Of a stretch of 64,000 nt of DNA, positions 57,941-64,000 are shown piece after piece. Positions within the stretch are counted from its first letter, which is position 1. Every line of letters begins with the position of its first letter. Source of the DNA: Rhodanobacteraceae bacterium. Its GTDB lineage: Bacteria; Pseudomonadota; Gammaproteobacteria; Xanthomonadales; Rhodanobacteraceae. The position numbers and the translations under genes are program-made. The notes under the pieces are model-generated. The model was not told the origin of the DNA, ran no database searches, and saw only the letters and a list, made by a program, of their open reading frames with translations. Location: positions 62,001 to 126,000 of the forward strand of contig SCQU01000006.1 in assembly GCA_004299555.1 (NCBI GenBank), written 5' to 3'.

Positions 57941-58666
57941 CTAGCGACGCCGACGCTTGGGCAACCACGATCCCAATGCAGCCTCGGCCAGTTCCGGCCA
58001 GCGCGCGTTGGCGGCCGGGCTTGCGGGACTCGGGTGCGGCAGGTAGCGGATTTCGACATCCTCACCCAGCACGGCGCGCGCGCGACGTTCGGCGTAGCGC
58101 CCGATGCCGACGACCGCGGCCGGTTGCAGCGCACGCACCACCGCGGTCAGTGCGCGGTCGCACACCGCGCCCAGCGCGGCGTGCTCAGTACGGCTCAAGC
58201 GCTCCGGGATCAGGTTGTGGTCATCGCCGATGAACAGCAGCGGGCAATAGTTCCACACAAAGAAGCGCGAGAAGAATGCATCCGGCGGCCCCAGCCGTGC
58301 TTCGGCCCAGCGCCACAGGCGCGAACCGCTGCCCTCGTTGCGATGGCACGCCATGCCGAGGATGGGGTACTTGCGATGCTGCGCCGGCAACCTGGCGCTG
58401 AGCTTGGCGTCGATGCCAAACCATTCGCGCACCATCAGCACGTCGCCAAAGGGCACGCCGGTTTGCGCCATGCCCCAGGGCCCGGGGTTCATGCCCAGCA
58501 GCAGTACCCGCCCGCACCCGCTGCCGTAGCGCCGCAGGTATTCGCGGTATCCGCCCCAGGCGTAAGCCAGCGGGTTGTAGACGTGGCTCGGCGTGCTCCA
58601 TTCGAGTGTTTCGACCTCGCGCGCGAGGCGCCGGGCGATGCGTTGCAGCGGGATCGAACCAGCCAT
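57941..58666 (-). CDS. Uracil-DNA glycosylase family protein, SMUG1-like
   Basis: 241 residues. The SMUG1 pattern is strong: LLLGMNPGPWGMAQTGVPFG (catalytic motif; GMNPGPxGM), FFVWNYCPLLF and the C-terminal HPSPASPAANARW (the intercalating His-Pro-Ser loop). It removes uracil and oxidised pyrimidines from DNA in base excision repair. The frame is open to 58759; the ATG at 58666 (MAGSIPLQ) is chosen as it does not overlap pspC. SMUG1 is sporadic in bacteria, so it is of some interest here. Confidence 0.9.
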   Translation of the reverse strand: MAGSIPLQRIARRLAREVETLEWSTPSHVYNPLAYAWGGYREYLRRYGSGCGRVLLLGMNPGPWGMAQTGVPFGDVLMVREWFGIDAKLSARLPAQHRKYPILGMACHRNEGSGSRLWRWAEARLGPPDAFFSRFFVWNYCPLLFIGDDHNLIPERLSRTEHAALGAVCDRALTAVVRALQPAAVVGIGRYAERRARAVLGEDVEIRYLPHPSPASPAANARWPELAEAALGSWLPKRRRR

Positions 58667-58731
58667 GCCCTTCAGTGCCCTACCCACCCCTGAAACCTCC
58701 GCCCGCAAACCAATGGTTCCGCGCCGCGTCA

Positions 58732-58929
58732 TCAATCTTCCTGCGGAATCAGAATCCACAGGATGATGTAGACCAGCAAGCCCGGAAACGCCGCCGAGAA
58801 AATCGACACCAGCACATAGATCACGCGCGCGAGCGTCGGATCCAGTCCGAAGTAGTCGGCAAGTCCGCCAACGACCCCGGCAATCCAGCGATCCCGGCGC
58901 GAACGACGCAAATGGCGTGCAGTGTCCAT
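58732..58929 (-). CDS. PspC-domain small membrane protein
   Basis: 65 residues. RDRWIAGVVGGLADYFGLDPTLARVIYVLVS is the PspC motif, followed by one helix (AAFPGLLVYIILWILIPQE). In E. coli PspC senses inner-membrane stress; this single-domain form occurs alone in many bacteria and may just support the membrane. No pspA or pspF is in the window. ATG at 58929 chosen for fit to family length. Confidence 0.9.
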   Translation of the reverse strand: MDTARHLRRSRRDRWIAGVVGGLADYFGLDPTLARVIYVLVSIFSAAFPGLLVYIILWILIPQED

Positions 58930-58974
58930 GCCGGCAATTCTAGCCGTACCCGCCATCTGGCGTTGCCAACGTGG

Positions 58975-59255
58975 CCGCTGAATAAGCGTCGCGAGCGATG
59001 GCAGATTGCGTGACGCCGGCTAAATCGACAGGGAACGCCGATTTGAACGCCGCAGGCGGCCCGTAGGGCGAGCCACAGGGATGTGGCGAGTCAGCGCAGG
59101 AAGCCGAGTGTACACGCCAGTACCTGAGCGTTGACTCGTCGCGTCCGCGACTCACCCTTCGGGCCATTCGCTTCGCGAATGTTCGCTCTGGCATCCTGCC
59201 TCCGCGGTCGGGCACCGCCGGCACGCAAGCTGCTGAGCGCAGCGGGCTGTTCAGG
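58975..59255. repeat. Dispersed intergenic repeat, copy B (behind phaC stop)
   Basis: The longer copy of the repeat described at 1289-1496. It shares the start (CCGCTGAATAAGCGTCGCGA), the CATTCGC/GCGAATG hairpin (59165-59181) and the tail up to TTCAGG; it carries about 73 extra bases in the middle. It ends two bases before the phaC stop codon. Both copies are in the same orientation relative to the minus-strand gene they follow. Confidence 0.85.
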
Positions 59256-59257
59256 AG

Positions 59258-60325
59258 TCACCGGGTGCGCTTGGCCAGCCACTCATGGATCGCCGGCGGT
59301 ACCTCGCGCTGCGCGCGACCCGAAACATAGATGCCGATGTGGCCGCCCTTGAACGCCAGTTGCGTGTAATCCTTGGTACCCACGTGCTCACCCAGCGGGC
59401 GCGCTGCCGACGGCGGCACCAGGTGATCCTGCTCGGCAAAGATGTTCAGCACCGGCAGCGTGATGTTTTTCAGGTCGATCGCGTGGCCGCCAATCTCAAG
59501 CCCGCCTTCGACCAGTTTGTTGCCCTGGTAGAAATCCTTGATGAACTGCCGGAACGCCTCGCCGGCCTGGTCGGGCGAATCGAAGATCCACTTTTCCATG
59601 CGCAGGAAGTTTTCCAGCTCGACCTTGTCGTCCATGATGTCCAGCATCGCGATGTACTTCTGCTGGTTGAGGCGCACCGGCTTCAGGGTGAGGTAGCAGA
59701 AGTTCATCAGGTCGGCCGGCACGTTGCCCAGCGTGTCAACGAACAGGTCCACGTCCATGTCGCGCGTCCAGTGCGACAGCATGTTGTCCTTGGTGTGGAA
59801 ATCACAGGGCGTCACCATCGTGATCAGGTTCTGCAGCTTGTCCTGATGCAAGGCGGCGAAGCAGAGCGAAAACGCGCCGCCCTCGCAAATGCCAAGCAGG
59901 TTGATCTTCTTGACGCCCGAATGATTCGCGACGGCGTCGACGCAGCGCCGGATGTAGCCATTGATGTAGTCGTCCAGGGTCAGCCAGCGATCGGCGCGGT
60001 CCGGATAGCCCCAGTCGATGATGTAGACATCCTCGCCAAGCGCCAAGAGATTCTTCACCAGCGAGCGGTTGTCCTGCAGGTCCACCATGTACGGACGATT
60101 GACCAGCGCATAGCAAATCAGGATCGGCGCCTTGGCGGTCGGCTTGCCCTTGCCCTTGTAGCGATATACGACGACCTTGTCCTCGGTGTAGATCGCTTCC
60201 TTGTCGGTCGCACCGTAGTTGACGTCGTCGATTTCCCGCAGGGTGCGGAAGCTCGCGGCCAGTTTCTGCTGGGCGCGCAGGGCCTCATCCAGCGCACGCT
60301 TCGGATCAATGCGGATCGATTCCAT
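59258..60325 (-). CDS. phaC: Class III PHA synthase, catalytic subunit PhaC
   Basis: Polymerises (R)-3-hydroxyacyl-CoA into polyhydroxyalkanoate storage polyester. 355 residues, the length of class III PhaC. The lipase-like box is GICEGG at 145-150 with catalytic Cys147; the Asp lies in IFAEQDHLVPP and the His in KGGHIGIYVSGRAQ. YIIDWGYPDRADRWLTLDDY is family-typical. It needs PhaE, whose gene stops five bases before this start. Start ATG at 60325 (MESIRIDPKRAL); the longer open frame upstream is the phaE gene read in another frame. Confidence 0.96.
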   Translation of the reverse strand: MESIRIDPKRALDEALRAQQKLAASFRTLREIDDVNYGATDKEAIYTEDKVVVYRYKGKGKPTAKAPILICYALVNRPYMVDLQDNRSLVKNLLALGEDVYIIDWGYPDRADRWLTLDDYINGYIRRCVDAVANHSGVKKINLLGICEGGAFSLCFAALHQDKLQNLITMVTPCDFHTKDNMLSHWTRDMDVDLFVDTLGNVPADLMNFCYLTLKPVRLNQQKYIAMLDIMDDKVELENFLRMEKWIFDSPDQAGEAFRQFIKDFYQGNKLVEGGLEIGGHAIDLKNITLPVLNIFAEQDHLVPPSAARPLGEHVGTKDYTQLAFKGGHIGIYVSGRAQREVPPAIHEWLAKRTR

Positions 60326-60330
60326 GGCGG

Positions 60331-61362
60331 TCACTCCTTGCGCTGCCTGGCGGCAGCCTTCGCAGTGGGTTTGCGTGGACGCGGAGCCTTTGGCGGCCCC
60401 GCTTTCAACCGCGCGACGTCCGCGCGCAGCGCGGCAATTTCCGCGCGCAGCGCGGCATCGCTCTCCGCACGGTTCTTCGCCGCACGATGCAGCTCGTGTA
60501 CGCGTTTGCCGATGCTGTCGACCTCGGTACGCGTGGGCATGCCAAGATCGTTGGAAACCTTCTCCACCTCGCGCTGGACGCCCTGGCGCACGCGCATCTG
60601 GGCGTTGACCAGCGCCCCGTAGACTTCGCGGAACTCGGGCGACAGGGCAACCTCCGCGTAGGCCTCTTCCGCCGCATCCACCCACACGTCGTACAACCCG
60701 CGTACCGAATCGATCTGCCGGCCGGGTTCGGCGCGCTCGCCCAATTTGTCTTCAAACAGCGTGAACGCGCGCTGGCTGGCGCGGGCAATCAAGGCGTTGT
60801 AGCGATTGGTTTCATGCTGATAGTCCAGCCACGCCTTGGCCATGCGCTGGTAGTGTTCCTGATGCTCGCGCGCGAAGCCGAATGCCGGCACGTCAAGCAG
60901 CGACCGCGCCTCGGCCAGCGCCGGTTCCAGGCCTTGCATCATCTGTTCGAAACCCTTGGCGCCATGCCCGGCCAGCTCGCGCAGCGCGCGTGCCAGCGGA
61001 TTGTCGCGGAGCGCGGCGTCGGCGCCCGGAAAATTGAACGACTCGCGCAGGCACTCGGCCCAGGCTTGCGGATCGGCCTTGCCATCCGCGCCCTTCTCGG
61101 CCAGTGACTGCAGCAGCGCAAAATAGCTGCGCGCCCCGGCCAACAGGCGCTCGACCACCTCGCTTTGGCTGTCCTGCGCCTTGTGCGCGTCAAACAGCCG
61201 CGACCATTGCTCAAGCCCTTCGTGCCACGGCATCTTGCCGGTGCTGGCGTCGGCGGTGGTACCGAACGCGTTGCGCGTGGCGTCGGTCCACGCGTCCCAA
61301 TACTGCTGCGAAAGCGCCTGCCAATCACCCTGCACGCGCGTGGAACCGGCGCCCTTGGCCAT
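60331..61362 (-). CDS. phaE: Class III PHA synthase subunit PhaE
   Basis: Partner that stabilises and activates PhaC. 343 residues, helical and charged. Marks: YQRMAKAWLDYQHETNRYNALIARA, YDVWVDAAEEAYAEVALSPEFREVYGALVNAQMRVR (the conserved PhaE block) and a C-terminal coiled coil (HRAAKNRAESDAALRAEIAALRADVARLK) with a basic Pro/Lys tail. The ATG at 61362 is chosen; a weak AGAGA precedes it. A candidate promoter (TTGCGG, 17-base spacer, TACCAT) lies just upstream on the minus strand. phaC follows at once. Confidence 0.93.
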   Translation of the reverse strand: MAKGAGSTRVQGDWQALSQQYWDAWTDATRNAFGTTADASTGKMPWHEGLEQWSRLFDAHKAQDSQSEVVERLLAGARSYFALLQSLAEKGADGKADPQAWAECLRESFNFPGADAALRDNPLARALRELAGHGAKGFEQMMQGLEPALAEARSLLDVPAFGFAREHQEHYQRMAKAWLDYQHETNRYNALIARASQRAFTLFEDKLGERAEPGRQIDSVRGLYDVWVDAAEEAYAEVALSPEFREVYGALVNAQMRVRQGVQREVEKVSNDLGMPTRTEVDSIGKRVHELHRAAKNRAESDAALRAEIAALRADVARLKAGPPKAPRPRKPTAKAAARQRKE

Positions 61363-61431
61363 GTCGATGGTCTCTGGAAATAGTCGTTGCCTATGGTAGT
61401 TGCGTTGATGCTGCACCGCAACAATCGGCGT

Positions 61432-62487
61432 TCAGCGCAACCCCGCGTTGATCTGCGCCAGGATGGCGCTGCCAGGGCACAGCTCGCGTTCGTGCAAGGT
61501 ATTGAAAGCCACCGGTACGGTATCGAGGTGCGCGTGCAGATCCGGGGCATCGGGATCGACGTACAACAGGCCGGTGACAATTTCTCCGCGCGCCTGGCAG
61601 GCGTGCAGGTAGTTCATTGCCGCCACCCGGTCACCGGTGTCGTGCGACGCCGGCAGCTTGTGCAGGAGTAGAACGCTGCCATCGTGCTGGCGCACTTCAC
61701 GCACCTCGCCGGCCGGATAGTCAACGCTGATCGCATCCTGCGGCGCAATGAAATCCATTTGGCACAACGCGTGATTGTGCTCGCGCACATAGTCGTAGCT
61801 CTTGGTGCTGCCGGGGTGATTGTTGAACGCCACGCACGGGCTGATGACGTCCACGAACGAGGTCCCCACGTGCGTCATAGCGGCTTTGAGCGTCGGCACC
61901 AGCTGCGCCTTGTCACCCGAAAAGCTGCGCGCGACGAAACTGGCGCCGAGCTGCAGTGCCATGCCGACCATGTCGACCGGTGCGTCGGTATTGATCGCGC
62001 CCTTCTTGGACTTGCTGCCCTGATCGGCCGTGGCCGAAAACTGTCCCTTGGTCAGGCCATACACACCATTGTTTTCGACGATGTAGACCATGTTGACGCC
62101 ACGCCGGACCGCATGCACGAACTGGCCGATACCGATGGACGCGGAATCGCCGTCGCCGGAGATCCCCAGGTACATCAGCTCGCGGTTGGCGAGGTTGGCG
62201 CCGGTCAATACCGAGGGCATGCGGCCATGCACGGCATTGAAGCCGTGCGAGGCCGACAGGAAATACGTGGGCGTCTTGGAACTGCAGCCGATCCCGGAAA
62301 TCTTGGCGACCCGATGCGGCTGGATATCCAGTTCCCAGCAGGCCTGGATGATGGCCGCCGAGATCGAGTCGTGCCCACAACCGGCGCACAGCGTTGACAT
62401 GGCGCCTTCGTAGTCGCGCCGCGTGAAGCCGACGCGGTTTCTCTGCAGCGACGGGTGGTGGATTCTGGGTTTGGGCAGATAGGTCAT
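61432..62487 (-). CDS. 2-oxoacid:ferredoxin oxidoreductase, beta subunit
   Basis: ThDP subunit of an enzyme that oxidatively decarboxylates a 2-oxoacid with CoA and reduces ferredoxin. 351 residues. Marks: CAGCGHDSISAAI (CxxC of the ThDP-binding region), KISGIGCSSKTP, GISGDGDSASIGIGQF (ThDP/Mg motif) and VENNGVYGLTKGQ. It resembles KorB/OforB of aerobic bacteria (2-oxoglutarate type). No ferredoxin domain is fused. The ATG at 62487 gives MTYLPKPRIHHPS. It lies 69 bases ahead of phaE on the same strand, after the alpha gene. Confidence 0.93.
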   Translation of the reverse strand: MTYLPKPRIHHPSLQRNRVGFTRRDYEGAMSTLCAGCGHDSISAAIIQACWELDIQPHRVAKISGIGCSSKTPTYFLSASHGFNAVHGRMPSVLTGANLANRELMYLGISGDGDSASIGIGQFVHAVRRGVNMVYIVENNGVYGLTKGQFSATADQGSKSKKGAINTDAPVDMVGMALQLGASFVARSFSGDKAQLVPTLKAAMTHVGTSFVDVISPCVAFNNHPGSTKSYDYVREHNHALCQMDFIAPQDAISVDYPAGEVREVRQHDGSVLLLHKLPASHDTGDRVAAMNYLHACQARGEIVTGLLYVDPDAPDLHAHLDTVPVAFNTLHERELCPGSAILAQINAGLR

Positions 62488-62504
62488 ATCAAGCCGTCCG
62501 CTGC

Positions 62505-62660
62505 GGGCCGTTCTCCCGAGGGGAGAAGCGAATGCATCGATCCCTCTCCTTCCGGGAGAAGGGGCTGGGGTGAGGGTCCGCACTCGCGCAATGTTGAATC
62601 GTGCATTTTCCGAACCCTCATCCGGCGCTGCGCGCCACCTTTTCCCGGAGGCAGAAGGGG
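62505..62660. repeat. Palindromic/REP-like repeat cluster between the oxidoreductase subunit genes
   Basis: Contains TTCTCCCGAGGGGAGAA (about 62510-62526), a CCTTCCGGGAGAAGG hairpin, the string GGGGTGAGGGTCCG (as behind sucB) and, from 62620, ATCCGGCGCTGCGCGCCACC, the same unit as at 45311. It fills most of the 177-base gap between the alpha and beta genes. Confidence 0.8.
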
Positions 62661-62664
62661 AAAG

Positions 62665-64000
62665 CTACGCCACCTTGTCGCCGCGCAGCGCCTGTACACA
62701 CACCGGCTGCATCCGCGTACCGATTGCCCTGGCAATGAAGCGCGCGGTAACCGGTGTGCCGTCGTAATGCAGGATCCTGACCAGACGCGCAGGGTCGATT
62801 TCAAACTGCTCGATCAGCAACGCGCGCAGTTGCGCGTCGCGGTTCTGCTCGACCACGAATACGGACTCGTGCGCGGCGATGAATTCACGCACGGCATCGG
62901 CAAAGGGGTAGCCACGCACCCGCAGCGCGTCCACGTGCATGCCATCGGCATCGAGCTTCGCGATCGCCTCGGCCATCGCCGGCGAGGTCGAGCCAAAGTA
63001 GATTGCGCCGTGCCGGGCCGGCTGCCGCGCGCGCTGGAGCACAGGCTGTGGCAGCAGTGCTTTCGCGGTTTGCAATTTGCGCTGCAGGCGTTCGACGTTT
63101 TCGACGTAGTCTTCGCCCTTTTCCGAATACCGCGCGTCGGCGTTCTTGCTGGTACCGCGCGTGAAAAAGCTGCCGCGCGCCGGATGGGTGCCTGGATACG
63201 TGCGATACGGAATTCCGTCGCCATCCACATCGCGGTAGCGGCCGAAGGGCCGGCCGGCTTCCAGTTCCTCGGCCGTCAGCACCTTGCCGCGGTCATAGCG
63301 GCGCGCATCGTCCCACGCAAACGGTTGGCATAGCCGATGGTTCATGCCAATGTCGAGATCGCTCAACACGAACACCGGCGTCTGCAGGCGATCAGCCAGG
63401 TCCAGCGCCGCAGCCGCAAACTCGAAGCACTCGTACGGGTCCTCCGGGAACAGCAGCACGTGGTTGGTGTCGCCATGCGACGCGTGCGCACAAAACGTGA
63501 CATCGGCCTGCTGGGTACGCGTCGGCATGCCGGTGGATGGCCCGCCCCGCTGCACGTCCACGATGGTCACCGGGATCTCGGCGAAGTACGCCAAGCCGAT
63601 GATTTCGTTCATCAGCGAAATACCGGGACCGGAGGTGGCGGTGAACGCCCGCGCGCCATTCCAGCCGGCGCCGGTCACGATGCCGATCGAGGCAATCTCG
63701 TCCTCGGCCTGTACGATCGCGTAGCGATGCTTGCCGGTTGCAGGATCGATCCGCAGCGTCACGCAATACTTCTGGAACGTTTCGGCCAGCGATGACGAGG
63801 GCGTGATCGGGTACCACGCACACACCGTCGCGCCGCCGTACACCATGCCCAACGCGGCGGCGCTGTTGCCGTCGACGAAGATGCGGCCGCCCACGCAGTC
63901 ACGGCGTTCGATCTTCAACGCCAGCGGCTGCAGGTGGTCGGCCACATAGGCGCGGCCGAGATCCAGCGCGCGCACGTTGGGCTCCAGCAACGCCTGCTTG
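62665..64000 (-). CDS. 2-oxoacid:ferredoxin oxidoreductase, alpha (or gamma-alpha fused) subunit, partial
   Basis: The reading frame runs off the window with no stop (the Leu codon at 63990 is internal), so only the last ~445 residues are seen. They hold the alpha domain: YPITPSSSLAETFQ, VQAEDEIASIGIVTGAGWNGARAFTATSGPG, and GGPSTGMPTRTQQADV, then a C-terminal domain ending RPDKVA-like (LRGDKVA). The start of the visible part (ALDLGRAYVADHL) looks like the tail of a gamma domain, so this is likely the fused gamma-alpha type of about 610 residues. It would pair with the beta subunit gene that follows. Confidence 0.92.
   Translation of the reverse strand, partial: KQALLEPNVRALDLGRAYVADHLQPLALKIERRDCVGGRIFVDGNSAAALGMVYGGATVCAWYPITPSSSLAETFQKYCVTLRIDPATGKHRYAIVQAEDEIASIGIVTGAGWNGARAFTATSGPGISLMNEIIGLAYFAEIPVTIVDVQRGGPSTGMPTRTQQADVTFCAHASHGDTNHVLLFPEDPYECFEFAAAALDLADRLQTPVFVLSDLDIGMNHRLCQPFAWDDARRYDRGKVLTAEELEAGRPFGRYRDVDGDGIPYRTYPGTHPARGSFFTRGTSKNADARYSEKGEDYVENVERLQRKLQTAKALLPQPVLQRARQPARHGAIYFGSTSPAMAEAIAKLDADGMHVDALRVRGYPFADAVREFIAAHESVFVVEQNRDAQLRALLIEQFEIDPARLVRILHYDGTPVTARFIARAIGTRMQPVCVQALRGDKVA

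Overview
This is a GC-rich, densely coded chromosomal segment of a gammaproteobacterium, most likely of the Xanthomonadales (Lysobacterales; a Rhodanobacteraceae-like relative fits best). The evidence is the giant NAD-specific glutamate dehydrogenase, the zinc-free 41-residue L36 protein, an agmatine-to-putrescine pair (AguA and AguB), a FimX-like EAL tail, a standalone PilH-like receiver and a class III (PhaC/PhaE) polyester synthase. The taxonomic call is inference from gene content. No rRNA, tRNA, CRISPR array, transposase or prophage was seen; this is mostly core chromosome.

Layout. 1-6.5 kb: tail of an EAL protein, then NAD kinase and glutamate dehydrogenase on the minus strand, separated by a dispersed repeat. 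6.7-11.1 kb: an RND efflux adaptor and pump without an outer-membrane channel. 11.2-20.2 kb: aldo/keto reductase, ffh, a CcsA-like cytochrome assembly membrane protein, a secreted trypsin-like protease, transketolase and a very small rpmJ gene. 20.3-25.4 kb: aguA, aguB and a TraB-family gene in tandem, a YggS-type PLP protein and a DUF488 protein. 25.5-30.9 kb: a PadR regulator with its HAAS/sensor membrane partner, an NfeD-protease/slipin pair, an AhpD-like protein, two small c-type cytochromes and pterin dehydratase. 30.9-35.8 kb: a repeat-rich gap, a secreted FKBP isomerase, then a YtrA-type GntR/ABC transporter operon that starts with a small exported peptide and is followed by a lipoprotein. 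35.8-48.5 kb: central metabolism (fumC, purB, sucA-sucB-lpdA) with the ribosomal oxygenase roxA, a GNAT fusion protein, an AcuI-type reductase and pilH. 48.5-55 kb: cbpA, hsp20, a peroxiredoxin, gyrA, gtrA and mtnA. 55-58 kb: an accessory-looking CGNR regulator, MFS exporter and zinc alcohol dehydrogenase. 58-64 kb: a SMUG1-type glycosylase, a PspC protein, phaC and phaE, and a 2-oxoacid:ferredoxin oxidoreductase whose alpha gene runs off the window.

How the genes fit together. Glutamate dehydrogenase feeds 2-oxoglutarate to the SucAB-Lpd complex; fumarase is a later TCA step and adenylosuccinate lyase releases fumarate. The oxoacid:ferredoxin oxidoreductase and PHA synthase lie in one minus-strand block that could link acyl-CoA and reductant supply to polyester storage.

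The most unusual signals are non-coding: a repeat of about 210-280 bp that sits right behind the stop codons of gdhB and phaC; palindromic repeat units in the spacers of the sucA-sucB-lpdA operon and between the oxidoreductase subunit genes; a terminator-like hairpin in the probable gyrA leader; and three clean inverted-repeat operator candidates (upstream of an orphan gene, in the GntR/ABC operon promoter, and over the -10 of the CGNR regulator gene). I did not find a convincing new defence or biosynthetic system.
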